Shown here piece after piece: positions 20,950 to 33,365 of a stretch of DNA of 64,000 nt. A program made the translations under genes and the position numbers. The notes beneath the pieces were generated by a model, which saw only the letters and a program-made list of their open reading frames with translations, made no database searches and was not told where the DNA came from. Source of the DNA: Pogonophryne albipinna. Lineage: Eukaryota; Chordata; Actinopteri; Perciformes; Artedidraconidae. The stretch covers positions 27,162,425 through 27,226,424 of the forward strand of contig CM053260.1 of assembly GCA_028583405.1 (NCBI GenBank), written 5' to 3'. Positions within the stretch are counted from its first letter, which is position 1; the number at the start of each line of letters is the position of its first letter.

Positions 20950-21387
20950 ATGAGAGATAAATACCATCCCTTGATTGCAAAGTTAATGCAGACTACCTTT
21001 GCCCTGTGGCGCAATGAGATCATCAATGATGAGCTACCTGTTGGAGAGATCCTGGAATGCTGGCCTGCCTTGACAATGGAGTCACAGGTGAAAATATTTT
21101 AGATATGACAACTATATAATCATTTTGTGTGCCTTTGTCACTGATAACTTTGGCATGTTTACTCAGATTTAGCATGTCATGTTTCTGTTTATCTCTGCTG
21201 CCTTCAGTCCACATATACATTGTACTCTGAATTAAATAGTCATTTTATATTTGTGCAGAGTTTCACAGGATAACGAACCTCAACCTGAAGAACCACTTTT
21301 ACGCGGAGTTGGATCGGCATGCTGTTGAGCTTGTTCAGGAAGAAGGTGGCACGCAAAGGCGAAGTGTCTGAAGTTCAGCTCTTCACC
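20950..21387 (+). pseudogene. Two-exon gene fragment, SAMD3-like teleost family
   Basis: Exon 1 (about 20950-21087) reads KYHPLIAKLMQTTFALWRN, then EIINDELPVGEILECWPAL and TMESQ, and ends at CAG|GTGAAA. A 173-bp intron ends TTTGTGCAGAG at 21260. Exon 2 reads FHRITNLNLKNHFYAELDRH in the correct phase. A frame change near 21320 then gives LFRKKVARKGEVSEVQLFT up to a second donor, ACC|GTGAGT, at 21387. The ..EILxxWPALxxESQ...FxRITxxxLxxxFxxxLDR...LFRKK pattern recalls a large teleost family usually labelled SAM domain-containing protein 3-like. No start codon context, SAM domain or further exons are visible, so this is a fragment. The family call is from memory and moderate at best. Confidence 0.45.
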
Positions 21388-21725
21388 GTGAGTCGGTTAA
21401 GCCTCTTGGTGTTTTATTATCATACTAGAGTGGATTTTCTGTGTGTGTGTTGGGGGGCAGGGGGTCAGCCTGATAGATTTAGATTTCTTATTAAGATAGT
21501 TGTGTTTGGGGAGGGAACAGCAGTGTTAATGTTATTGCACCTTGTTGTTGTGCTAATGAGATACAGGTGGGATCGCAGACGCCTCAATTGCTTCAAAATG
21601 GTAATCTCTTCAGTCATGGAAGAGCCCTTGTGATATAAATTGTTGTGTGGCTATGCTGTTTAGCATCCAAAGTAAAACAAAGATATGTTTTCGCACTCAA
21701 GGATCAAGGTGACGTCCATAGCCCA
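21388..21725. other. No gene recognised
   Basis: Sequence downstream of the fragment's last donor. It has GT- and G-rich patches (TGTGTGTGTTGGGGGGCAGG) and no motif. Confidence 0.5.
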
Positions 21726-21850
21726 GGGTTCGTACGGTCAGTGAAAACCTGGAAAAGTCATGGAAATTCAAAATGCAAATTCCAGGCCCTGGACAAGTTA
21801 TGGAAAACAATATTTTTCCCAAAGTTTTGGAAAAGTCATGGAAATGTAAC
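21726..21850. repeat. Dispersed repeat with GGTTCGTACGGTC start
   Basis: CAGGGTTCGTACGGTCAGTG followed by repeated GGAAAAGTCATGGAAATTC-type motifs is a pattern common in vertebrate and fish DNA-transposon remnants. No right terminus is identified. Confidence 0.5.
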
Positions 21851-22160
21851 TAAAGTTGCGTCAAATATAATTTACATGTTATATAATCGCCGAAATAATC
21901 TGCGGTCGCGAGCTGTTATGTGCCATCATGACACGCATGGTGTTATTTTTTAATATATGAAGCGCGAGCTGTGTGCTCGAGTCTTCCTGCCTGTCGGCTG
22001 AACTCTGCTGCTCCGGGATGAGGGTCAGCTACATTAGCTACGGTGCGTTCGTTAACTGTGCGGAGTCACTGTGGCACAGACTGCACCGCTGGTGAACAGC
22101 TGTTAGAACGGGCCGTTCAGGTGTTCAGAGCAGAGCGGCAGAGCGTGATGTGAATATCAT
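21851..22160. other. No gene recognised
   Basis: GC-richer sequence leading up to the TTAA element. It contains GCTACATTAGCTACGG but no ORF of note. The matching stretch is 43956-44265. Confidence 0.5.
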
Positions 22161-22607
22161 TTAAGGCGAGACACGGCAGGCAAAAACATCGTTTTTCAAG
22201 TACTGGTCAATTTTGAGATTTTGTGCTATTTTGATTCTATAACATGTTTTCTTTCAGGCTTTTGGAAGGAAAACGTACAAAATACACATTTAAGTGTTTA
22301 TTTTACTATAGTTTGTCTATTTGCGTCTGTATATTTCTCCTAAATTCACCAAAAGGTTAGCATTCTAACGTAACATAAAGTACCGCGACCGCTGTGTGCA
22401 CCATGTCAACAGAGATATCATTGGATCCAAATATGGTCATTTCCTTTGTATCAGCAACCAATCGTGAAAGCACAAAGAGGTCTTAAATCAAGAAACAAAA
22501 TGTCATTGGCTGGTGTCAATTTCTGACAACGTGATTCGTTCAGATGCGTCACGTGGTGTGCTAAAACACTTCCTGGTTAGCTTTCCGCTAGAAATTGAAA
22601 TCTCAAA

Positions 22608-22811
22608 ATGGCAAAAGAACGGCGAAAAAAACGTTCACAGAGAAGACGACAACAATTGTCACTTGCACGAAGCAAGGTTATAGAAAAAACAAATGACCCC
22701 GAACATGAAATACCTTCACGGAGTGCGTCGATACGCAAGCTATCATCCAAAGAACAGGAGGGTTTAGCTAGCGCCTCACTGCAATCTTTAAAGGCCGTTT
22801 TCTCAAAATGA
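22608..22811 (+). CDS. Small highly basic hypothetical protein (copy 2)
   Basis: 67 codons, identical to the copy 1 protein except Leu17 for Tyr17 (two base changes in one codon). Here the complete left end of the host TTAA element is visible 443 bp upstream. The upstream region has TTTCTTTCAGGC at 22250-22261, a possible splice acceptor, so the ORF may be an internal exon. Confidence 0.35.
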   Translation: MAKERRKKRSQRRRQQLSLARSKVIEKTNDPEHEIPSRSASIRKLSSKEQEGLASASLQSLKAVFSK

Positions 22812-22961
22812 GTTTTTTCTCCTACTCTGAGTTTGAAATGTCCACTTCAGTAGCACGTACATACACCAACCCTTCCAGTTATATTCCTATCAATATTATG
22901 AAGACTTTTACAGAAGGGTTTGTTCATATATCATTCATTGCCTGAATTATACAACATTGTA

Positions 22962-25496
22962 TAGAGAGGCGAAGTCCCTCCCCTTCCGGGAGCCTCCATG
23001 GGACCCCGGAAGCGGAAAATTATACATTGAAGTCAATGGAGAGAGAAAAGTTATCTTTTGATCCCGTTTGAATTGTGCCACGAATGACACATATGATGTT
23101 TGTCAATTTAGAAAAGTTACACTTTTTTTTTTGTGAAACCGCTCAATGAACTACAGGTCTCTGGTCTCGCACAATACGCGTCACCATCACAAAGACGGCC
23201 GTCACGTTAGCAAATTTCACCTGTTTCTTTCAGAATGAGGCGAAAAGTATAAAACGAGGTGAACATCACTACAAGTCTGGGCATGTTGAGAGCTGTACAT
23301 ACACGAAAGGGGAGTTAGTCGGTTCTGTAAGAGCAGCGGGACCGGCTTTACAAGGTTTCGGTGAGTAATATGAGTGCAATGTGTAACGTTAATGTCAGCT
23401 AGCTAACATTAGCTAACAAGGTACACTAACGTGTTTTGTTTTAGTAACTAGTTTTCTCCTTAAGAACTTCGTGGTCTCTGTGTATGCTGTGGATAACATT
23501 AGTGTTCACAAGAACAAGGTACACTCCCGTGTTTTGTTTTAGTTGCTCTTCAGATTGAAGCGGCCAGTTTTATATCGACTATACTGTATGTGTGATCTCC
23601 TTTTACATCTCGTTGTGTCATTTGAGTTTATTTGCTGTGTGTAGATTCAAGGATTTTGGTTATCTTGTCAATTTGTTTGGTTATCTAGGCACAGCTGTGT
23701 GTGACTCCCTCTGGTACACTGGTATGTGTTTTCCTAATGTAGAGAGCATTGATTAATTAATAAACTACACACTGTGTCTAGATCCTGACCAAACGTAGGA
23801 TTACAACTCTTTGAAACTGTAGGTGGCTCTTAAAAGAGCTGTTGTGTTTGGGTGTGCTGGTCTCAGGTCAGTCTAAGCCCTCTCTCCGTGGATGCGGCGG
23901 GCCAGCTGGATGTCCTTGGGCATGATGGTGACCCTCTTTGCTTGGTTCATCTTACTGGGGGGCAGCTATATGGATGTCGGTGCAGTCCACAATCATTGTG
24001 CAGTTGAAGGCAGAATGAATGAAGGCAGAATGAATTTATTATTGACTCAGAATGAAGCACAACTTCATGTCATACAATACATTGACTTTATTTGTAATTG
24101 TGTAAAAAAATATGAGCATTGATTAGCAAGCAGGACCTGCAGGAACAGAGAATGGTGATGGATGGAGCTGGGAAGAGAGAAGAATAAAGAAAACAGATCA
24201 ACTTTATTATCGGATATTAAAAATTCAATTTCAAAACAAGTTGCCGCTCCTACAGTTTTCTAGTATGTAAAGATAATTTCACATGACCTATGCAAAATAT
24301 CACACTCAATACATGTGTGTCTCTGGGGGGTGCATTGTGCCTTTGATGTATATAAATAATATACCATAACCAAATACTATTACGTACAGTGGAAATCAGG
24401 TTGCCAGAGCAGGTTAGTCCAGTGTGCATGTTCCTCAGGGTCTCAGCAGTTACAGGTGAGGTAAAGAAAATAAAAGAGAAAAAGGTCAGTAACAACACTT
24501 TGAATAATTATCTCTTTTAATAATTTTCTCTCAGTAATCACTCAACTACTGTCTTTCCAACAAACAGATTGACTCACCCTCACTATCATCACAATGAAAC
24601 ACGTCCAGAAGAATGTCATGCAAAGCTGCCTGCCTGCCTGCCTTCCTTCGACTCTCCCATAACTGCCGGATCTTTTCATGTTCAATGTTAACCATTTGTG
24701 CAGATAGCATTAAGTAGAAAATATCGCCGATGCTAATGTGGCGTTAGCCTACCTCCCGCCCCCTTAGCACCTGGTGGAGGGGGTGATAGGCTACTCTTCA
24801 AATGTTTCACAAAATACTTACCATCATGACTACTCTTACTGTTTAACATTTTGGTTTACTTCATGTTAAGGCTAATACAAATGACAAGGCTAAGTAATGT
24901 GATGCTAACTAACGTGCTCGCTACTAGCTAGGTAGCTAACTTGACTATGTTCCATGCAAAACAAGTATATTACCCTTTATATATACAGTCTATGATATTA
25001 CCTGATATGTTTGGTCCAACGACTCCTGGTCCTTTCATCAGACGGGAAGCGATAGAACGATCAAGTGGTATGATCCCTTTTGTGATTACAACCTGGTACA
25101 AAGCACACAGACATCTTGTAAAAGTGAATTTATTGGAGCAATCTCTTATATTTATTGGAGGGAATAAATCAGTTATGAGATCTTCTTCTTCTTCTTTGCT
25201 TTAATTGCGAGTCGCAAGTCGCAACCAGTCTTGGAGCATTATCGCCTATGACATCACTTACGCGACCCAGAATGGGATTTGGGATTTGTAGTCTTTCTAG
25301 TTGCTAGACGACAAACTGTGACTTTTTTTACATGGAAATGATTGTTTAAGATTGACAAACATCATATGTGTCATTCGTGGCACAATTCAAACGGGATCAA
25401 AAGATAACTTTTCTCTCTCCATTGACTTCAATGTATAATTTTCCGCTTCCGGGGTCCCATGGACCGGAAGTAGATGGGCGTGACTTCGCCACTCTA
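22962..25496. mobile_element. TA-flanked element with ~150-bp inverted ends (copy 2)
   Basis: Flanked by TA at 22960-22961 and 25497-25498. The left end is TAGAGAGGCGAAGTC, a better match to the right end than in copy 1. A 46-bp deletion lies inside the left inverted end, near 23109. Confidence 0.6.
23873..23941 (-). pseudogene. Histone H3 C-terminal fragment (copy 2)
   Basis: Identical in sequence to the copy 1 fragment: 22 codons ending in the H3 terminal ERA and TAG, with the same Arg-to-His change. The reading frame of the H3 segment is intact in every copy. Confidence 0.85.
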
Positions 25497-25989
25497 TACC
25501 TAAAAACATGGCGAAAATTGATATTTTAGGGCTGTTGACAGTATTTTCTGATTTATGGAGTGATAAAAAGAGATATCCAATATCCCTTCTGTAAAAGCCT
25601 TAGATACTAATATGACTACAAAATGAAACAATAATTTTGAACCTGGCTTTATCCAAAGTTCAGATTTCGATTCCTGAAATGTGTTAAAATATGTGCATAT
25701 TTAATGAGATAATGGAATATTTGCATGTTTAAACATGCTATTTCAGAAAACTTGTAATACAAAAAACAATTGCCTTATTGTAAGTAATTAACTGGAGAAA
25801 TTTCTAGCTGATACCTTTAAGTTAAAAAAAATTATCCTATTCACCTGGGGTGTCTCGCCTTAAGGAATCGTTGAGCTAGCTAGCTAGCATACATTGTCAC
25901 TATCTGCTAACGTTAGCTTTAGCCTTCGTTTTCTAATAGTTTTTTTCATAGGCTATAAACGGAGGTGGTATAAGTATAGATATTGTGCT

Positions 25990-27047
25990 AGAGTAGTAGT
26001 ACTCAGATCTTGTACTTTAGTAGAAGTACTCAGATGTTGTTCTTAAAAGTAGAAGTACTCAGATCTTGTAGTGTACTTGAGTAAAAGTAGAAGTACTCAG
26101 GTCTTGTACTTGAGTAAAAGTAGAAGTACTCAGATCTTGTACTTGAGTTAAAGTAGAAGTACTCAGATAAGTAAAAGTAAAAGTACTCAGATCTTGTACT
26201 CGAGTAGAAGTACTCAGATCTTGTACTTTAGTAGAAGTACTCAGATCTTGTACTTTAGTAGAAGTGGAAGTACCATCTTGTACTTAATAAAAGTATAGTA
26301 CTCAGATAGTTGTACTTGAGTAAAAGTAGAAGTACTCAGATGCTTGTACTTGAGTAAAAGTAGAAGTACTCAGATATTGTACTTGAGTAAAAGTAGAAGT
26401 ACTCAGATGTTGTACTTGAGTAAATGTAGAAGTACCAGAGTGTAGGAATACTCTGTTACAGTAAAAGTCCTGCATTCAAAATGTTACTCAAGTAAAAGTA
26501 CAAAAGTATTCTCATCAAAATATAGTGAAACTAGCGACAGTAAAAGTAGTCGTTGTGCAGATTGGTCCATTTCAGAATAATATATATGATATGTTTTATA
26601 ATGATTGATCATTAAAGTGTTCTCAAAGCTGGTAAAGGTGCAGCTAGTTTGAATGACTTTGTATACTGCAGGGTAGCTTGTGGATTTACTCCAGGTGGAA
26701 CTAAAGTCTGATTCAATACTTGATTAGATTTCACATCATTCATCCAGATCTGTAAAGTAACTAAAGGTATTAAATACATGTAGAGGAGGAAAGGTACACC
26801 ATGTACCTCTGAACTGTAGTGGAGGAGAAGTACACCATGTACCTCTGAACTGTAGATGAGTAGAAGTACACCATGTACCTCTAAACTGTAGAGGAGTAGA
26901 AGTACACCATGTACCTCTGAACTGTAGAGGAGTAGAAGTACAAAGTAGCAAAACATTGAAATACTTAAATAAAGTACAAGTATCTCAAAATTGTACCCAA
27001 TTATAGTACTTGTTGAGTTTATGAATTTAGTTACTTTACACCAGTGG
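25990..27047. mobile_element. AGTAC-rich teleost repeat with minisatellites (copy 2)
   Basis: Same as 3484-4636 but ~95 bp shorter because the first minisatellite has lost units near 26310-26400. The right terminus CAGTGG is at 27042-27047. The downstream 27048-27430 holds no recognised gene. Confidence 0.6.
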
Positions 27048-27430
27048 CTATAAAGATAGAAAGACTAAGTCTTACACAGAGGCATGAAAATACATTTTCA
27101 AAATGCTCAACAGTGCTGCCAAAATTATAAACTGACTGCTACACAATTAAAATAAATGCTTTTATATATTTCTACTAGATGTGTCTCTTTGATGTTTCTG
27201 TTATTATTAACACTGCTGCTTTAGTTGTTCTGACTGCTAAAATCCTCTGTTATTCCTAATTTTAAAGCCGATATTCCGTGGGGTCGGGGGGCTCGGATCC
27301 TTGTCACCTTTTTCATACCTGATGAGTTTGCCTCCCTGACTAGTTGCTTTAGCGTGTAGAAGCTACTAAGCCTACTATTTGATTTGTTTTAGATAGGCAC
27401 AACATGTTTCATATGCAGACCTTAGGTACA

Positions 27431-27461
27431 CATACAGGCACACACATACATAGACACACAT

Positions 27462-27512
<51 letters not shown>

Positions 27513-27604
27513 TAGACATAGACATAGACACATACACACACATACACACACATATAGACACATACACACACATATAGACACACACATACATAGACACATA
27601 GACA

Positions 27605-27646
<42 letters not shown>

Positions 27647-27727
27647 AACAGATACACATACAAACAGACACACATATAAACACATAGACAGACACACACA
27701 TGCACACACATAGATACACATACACAC
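27431..27727. repeat. Compound CA microsatellite (copy 2)
   Basis: Shorter version of the 5020-5334 tract, with fewer ACATAGACAT units. Apparent Cys/Val-rich frames are repeat translations. Confidence 0.98.
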
Positions 27728-28565
27728 TAGGGGTGTAACTGTTCACAAACATTTCGGTTCGGTACGTACCTCGGTTTTTAGGTCACGGTTCGGTTCGGTA
27801 CGTTTTCGGTACAGCAGAAAAAATTATCACAAAACATAAAATATATATATATATTTTGTTATTATTATTAAACTGTGAATATTCACTCAAATAAATACAA
27901 AATATAATAAAATAAACATTAAGGTGCAGCATTTCGATGAACTGAAATAATCTGTATTTGAACTGTATTGTACTAGTACCTAAGCAGCCAGTTTGACATA
28001 ATGACTTGCTTGTCATTGTATTTTCATGTTTTTTTAAAGAACAATGTACTTGTCCACATTGCTTGCCGAAAGGGCAGATCTGCTGGCACTAACAATGTCT
28101 CCTGCTGCGGAGAACACCCTCTCGCTAGGGATAGAGGTAGCAGATACAGCCAGGTAACGCATTGGTAACATGGCAACATAAGGATATTTGGCGTTTAGCT
28201 ATGGCTCGGTCTGAACTTTTTGCGAGTGGTGGAAGCTTAAATGCTAGTGGGAGTTGGGTTTGCACTTCAGTCTTTTTTCTTTTGGCCCCGGTGATATTCA
28301 CGTTCGGGTGATGCCTTTTCAAATGAGTGTGCAAGTTTGATGTATTGCCAGCCGCATAACCAATTTTAGTTGAACAATGCCGACTAACAGCTTTGGCTGG
28401 TCCACCTGTCTTTTTCCGTCATCCTTGTACGTAACTGCGAAACCAAAATGTTCCCAAACCGGAGACTTCAATGATGCTGGAGGATTTTCGAGCTCAACTT
28501 TATCTGCGTTCGCCATTTCGACAGTTCCTCAAATTACTGACTAAATTTGAACGCATCCCTGTCAC
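27728..28565 (-). mobile_element. Internally deleted BED-finger hAT element (copy 2)
   Basis: Same element as 5335-6330, starting TAGGGGTGTAACTG. It lacks the local duplication of copy 1. Confidence 0.7.
28034..28516 (-). pseudogene. hAT transposase fossil (copy 2)
   Basis: BED finger N-terminus at 28516 downward, the same frameshift, the same Cys-to-Ser change in the finger, and the same fusion to the C-terminal PSERVFSAAGDIVSASR segment with its stop at 28034-28036. No difference from copy 1 affects the protein. Confidence 0.85.
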
Positions 28566-28568
28566 CAG

Positions 28569-29861
28569 GGGCCTCATTTATAACGCCGTGCGTAGGATTC
28601 ACGTGGGAAGCTTGCTTACGTAGTAGAAATCCAAAAAATAGGTACAGAAATGTTCTGATTCACCAAACATTGCGTACCGGCGAGGAAAGTGCGTACAGCA
28701 CTTCCTACGCCGGTTTCCCTTTGTAAATCACAACTGACTCGAAATGCGGTGCAGCTTTTGCGGGCTTCATGTAACGCCCATATTTGCCTATAAATAGTCA
28801 AAGAAACGCCCATTCATTCATTCTGACTGACTTTATGAAGAAGATCGCAGGAAATGACGACAGAACAGCTAAAAAAGACATCTCACACCATGTCAGATTT
28901 TGGTTATTTTGGGGAGGTCGAGATAAATCATATTGTTTGGTGGATGCCGTTTGAACCAGAGTAGCAGCATGGAGGTCGGATCGTCACCAAAATAAATAAA
29001 TAAGTGGTCTGAAAAAGGTTCATGACAAAAAAAAATACACATATACTTCCTCAGGCAGTGTGTTTGTACCGGGGACAGGAGACACCCCCTTGATGAGAGA
29101 CTGTAAGAAATGATCGGGGAATCCCTCCGGAGTGGAGTCATGACGACTGGATCTGAATTATGTTTTCGTATTTGGTGGTTTGTGTCCCAGCTGTCGATCA
29201 GCTGTGCGCAGCGTCTCCACTGCAGCAACTCTATATCCACCAGTTAAAGGAAATACAACTAATGTGTTGTGTTATATTAGCTGTACAATTGACCACATAT
29301 GGTGTTCTTAGTTTCCATACCTCCTGTGTTTTACGAGCGACTTATCAAGTCTTAGCAAACGGCATAAAACATGATTAAACATGGTAGTATATAAAACCAT
29401 GCTCGTACAACCTAGAAATGCAAAACCGCATAATTTAGGAGAAAACATTTCATAACATTAACACAACATATTCGAGGTGGTTTTAAATAACATATCCGTA
29501 TTTATTTATTTCTCCAAGTTATGTTTTTGTGTGCACTGAGGAGTCTCAAACAGGCGTTTGTTTAATCATTTTAAGATCAGCTTTAATCAATGTTTGAAGA
29601 TGAATTCTTCATATGATAAATGAGAGGTAACATTTTATTTATGGTATTATTTCCACATATTTATCTCCATTTTTCCTTCTGCCAACGGTGTCGCAGTTTC
29701 TCGTCTCTCCCGTTTTTGTGCTTAGTGCGTACGCATGGGTTAGAGTTTGCGTGGAGGACCGCACGTTTTCCCGTCAAGTTAGTATTTTATAAATCGCAAA
29801 CATTGCGTAGAAACTGGCGTACGCCATTTTTTGGGCGTATATCCCTTTATAAATGAGGCCC
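28569..29861. mobile_element. Harbinger-like non-autonomous element (copy 2)
   Basis: CAG at 28566-28568 and 29862-29864. The ends are GGGCCTCATTTATAA and its inverse. The length, 1293 bp, is the same as in copy 1. Confidence 0.75.
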
Positions 29862-29864
29862 CAG

Positions 29865-30858
29865 CTCTCATAGTATGCCTCTCGTCCAATGAAATGACTT
29901 GATCGCTCTATGACGCGTTGAACCAGCGCCGCCCCTGGCCAACTTGGGGCCCCAAGCGACATTGTGAGATGAGGCCCCCCCCCCCTCAACCGACAGGAGT
30001 GAAAACATTTTTTTTCGAAACAAAGTAGGCTACTTTGCAAATATAATTCCTGTTTATTATTATTATCAACACAGTTACTTTTGTATACAGTGAGGTAAAT
30101 GGTAAATGTGCATGTATGTCGTTCAGTATGCGTTTACAGGTGAATACGTCTGAAAAAAAAGGGGGGCCAGAGATAAGGAAAATCCACCCAAGAGGTTTCT
30201 TTTGCTAAATCTGTCTAAAAAGGTCAAATATCACTTGTTTTGCATCAATCTTGATACAGGGTACTTATTATATGTTGTACTTTGGATTCCTAAAGCTTTT
30301 AGTCTACTAACCCATCATCCAAGGTTAGTTTTCACTATAAGTACAACATATTTTTTGGACGGACACTATAATTTACAGTTTTTTACCATGTTCAATCTGA
30401 ATTTTCTTTAAAATAAAAAACATCTATATTGATTATGACTTTTCTACATCAAACTCACAGGTTTATCATTACTTTGAGAAAAAATATGATTAATTTAACC
30501 CTTTTAGAAGGGAAGATATGGTCATTTGTTCTGGGAATGTCATTTTCGAGCCTGAGACCTGAAAAACAGGCTCAGGGCTTAACAGGTTAAGTAATACATT
30601 CATTTTGTATTTGCATATTGCGATGGATGAGAATTCCCATTTTGTATTGTACAAGTTGGGATCATAAACCTGTTTTTTAAATGTGGCTGTAAAGGTCCCC
30701 TCTTATACTGTTTTTCATCAATATATTATAGTTCTCAGATATATACAAAACATGTCTCTCAAGTGTTTGGCTCCAAACACCAAATACATCATTGCAGCAT
30801 TACCCATAATCCCCTCTGTTTCAGCCCTGTTTCAAAAGTGCTGATTCTCTGTCTGTTA
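29865..30858. other. No gene recognised (copy 2)
   Basis: Counterpart of 7630-8623. It includes the TAAAGGTCCCCTCTTATACT repeat edge near 30691. No supported ORF. Confidence 0.5.
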
Positions 30859-30866
30859 CTTTAGAT

Positions 30867-31838
30867 CAGGGGTGGGGAACCTTTTTCCTCTCAAGGGCCA
30901 TTTCAATTTTTTCAACATCCTCCGAGGGCCGTACAAATTATTGACCTCTGCTTAAAAATCACAGCACATTCATTTGGCCTTTCTTTCATGCGTATGTGTA
31001 CAAATATATTTAGTTTCCTATCCATGGACATGATTTAAATGTGGGGGCGGGGGACCTAACCTGCTCTAGGGGGGTCCGGGGGCATGCTCCCCCGGGAAGA
31101 TTTTTTTTTAAATATTGATGTTGAAAGCATCAATCTGGTGCACTTTGAGAGAAAAATGAAGAGATCTATGGAAACATCTCTCAACACCCACATGAAACAG
31201 AACTGTAAGCAGATTTAATTTTTCTTTATGGATATTTTACAAATCACTCTCCTTTCAAACTGTATTCTTGTTTATTAATAACAACTTTTTTTTACTGTCA
31301 TATAGTATTTTATACCTGTTTACTTTATTCTCTTGTTTTTTGATAACTATAATGATCATATAAAGATGGGCCTTTACCTCACTGGTAGGAGAAAAAGCTT
31401 CTTATATTCGTTAGCATAGCTAGCTAACCAGATGCTAATAACAACAAAGTTATTGACTGTATGATCAGAATGACAGATGAACAGATCGCCACTGGGCTTT
31501 CAACTAAGACATAGCAACGCAAAAACTGCAGCATGTGTATGGCTCCTTATGGGTACTGCAATTGTTGAAGTCCCGGAGCGGCGTTCTGCTGCTGTCCGTC
31601 AGCACTGCACCCCTGTCAGACGAGACATATACCACGTGATGACACGTTAGGCTCGTGTTGTGTTCAAGGACCATGACCGTTGCCAGGAAAAACAGGCACT
31701 CGCTTGTTTAATTCTTTTACGGTCTAGATTTCTTTAATTTTTTTCTTTTTTGCGTGTGTTTATAAATTACCTCGAGGGCCAAACCAAATGGTCTCGCGGG
31801 CCGTATACGGCCCGGGGACCGGAGGTTCCCCACCCCTG
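30867..31838. mobile_element. Non-autonomous hAT, 972 bp (copy 2)
   Basis: CTTTAGAT duplications at 30859-30866 and 31839-31846. The termini CAGGGGTGGGGAACC and inverse are intact. A few substitutions separate it from copy 1 (for example GGGGGCGGGGGAC versus GGGGGCGGTGGAC). The right flank 31847-32404 holds no recognised gene. Confidence 0.95.
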
Positions 31839-32404
31839 CTTTAGATGAAAATAAGGAGCCACTCCCCACGCCCCTCTGAGAGATATTTGGTTACAAAGAA
31901 CACAATGGTGCTCCAGGAGGATATTCAGGTGATAAGGTGAGGGGGGGGGGGTTACCTTGGTTGCTGATTGGCTAATGGTTACTCAACCCAAAAAAACGTT
32001 GTGACATCACAAAGGGGCCAAAATCTGATCAGCTCATTTTCAGACATGTTTTTATATAAATGGATCAGGACAAAAAGAGGGAGAATCTTTTTTCCAGAAA
32101 CTTTCAGAGTCTCTTTCCACAGAGGGGACACATGGTGATGTAGAAAATACATGACAGCTTTCCATAGTGTTTCATTTATTCTGTTAGCAGCTCATTATTT
32201 AAAACAGAAGCCTTAGATTGCTCATCATTGGAGGAAATAGGAAGGGTATATTTCAAGGTTGTTATATAAATAAGTTATTGTTTTTTTTTCTTGTCAACTT
32301 AGATTTGTAAGACCATGTTTTCAACTTGAATTTACTGAAAGTGGGCTTATTAACACATGAACACTAACATATGTGTACAGATATATTTAAGAAGTACAAG
32401 ACCA

Positions 32405-32501
32405 GCTCAAGTTTAATTTGTGGGCCGCATTCCATTATACTTTTTTAATTTGCTGAGGGCCGATTCAAAATGGCCCACGGGCCGTAGTTTGGACACCCCT
32501 G
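32405..32501. mobile_element. Terminal fragment of a hAT MITE (copy 2)
   Basis: Same as 10170-10266: GGGCCGCATTCCATT to GACACCCCTGAG, one end only. Confidence 0.65.
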
Positions 32502-32672
32502 AGTTATAGCATTTAACAGAATCAATCTATTTCCAACTGGAAGGACAGATAACCTGCACCACTGATGAGATACAAAGATCTGACCAAGTTACACAGGAAA
32601 GCAATGACTTTATACAGGCAAGAGACACAGGAAGAGGACTCATTCAGCTAGGTAACTTACATTACAGTCTTA

Positions 32673-33365
32673 GACTCCGTTTACACGAGAACGAAACGGG
32701 GTGTATCTGCATAGTTTCTCTTACGTATAGCCCTTTCATTTACACGAGGCCGTAACAAAACGAAAGAAACGGACTATGCAAACGATAACGGGTCCCAAGG
32801 TGGATAGATCTGCAAACAGAACGCTCTGGGGGGGCAAACGGCTCCGTATAATCGCCTCTATAGGCTACGAACATTTCCCAATAGATGAAGCCATAGCCCC
32901 GCCTCTCCCCACCTCTTCTGCTCACTACGTTAGCATGGTCAGTAGCTACTGCTAGAGCTAGCACTGCTAGTGCTACTGCTACTGACCATGCTACAGATGT
33001 TAGTACAACATCTACAGCTCAACAATGCTACAGATGTTAGTGCAAAATCTACAGCTCCTCTCCCACAACCATCAGCAACAAGTAGACATGGAGAATTACA
33101 TGAACTACTGCGTGTTGCTAAATCCACCGAGGGGCATAAACAGAAGGGAAACCATGGCAACCATGACCCGGGGTCTTCTTCGCTGCTTTTGTTGTATTTT
33201 GTGGCAGAAGTACAGCGCCACTTACAGGCCCGGCATATGTACTACAGCGTTTCCAGCGGTCTCGTATGAACAGACACGTTAAATGAATCTGATGCGTGTG
33301 AACGGAAGACTTTTTAGAAAACGCATACGATGCATAAACGCAAACGTTCCCGTGTAAATAACGCC
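32673..33365. mobile_element. TTA-flanked MITE-like element (copy 2)
   Basis: Same 693-bp element as 10438-11130, with flanking TTA triplets and complementary TTTACACG ends. The low-complexity frames inside are not called. The following 33369-33785 has no recognised gene. Confidence 0.6.

Larger units (their letters stand above)
22165..25859 (+). mobile_element. TTAA-flanked (Kolobok/piggyBac-like) element, complete copy
   Basis: Both ends are visible here: TTAA at 22161-22164 then GGCGAGACACGGCAGG, and GGGTGTCTCGCC then TTAA at 25860-25863. Full length is 3695 bp, including the nested TA-flanked element (22962-25496); without it the element is ~1.16 kb. It spans the boundary at which I number unit copies 1 and 2, which only shows that the numbering start is arbitrary. 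Its only frame of interest is the basic ORF at 22608. Confidence 0.7.
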
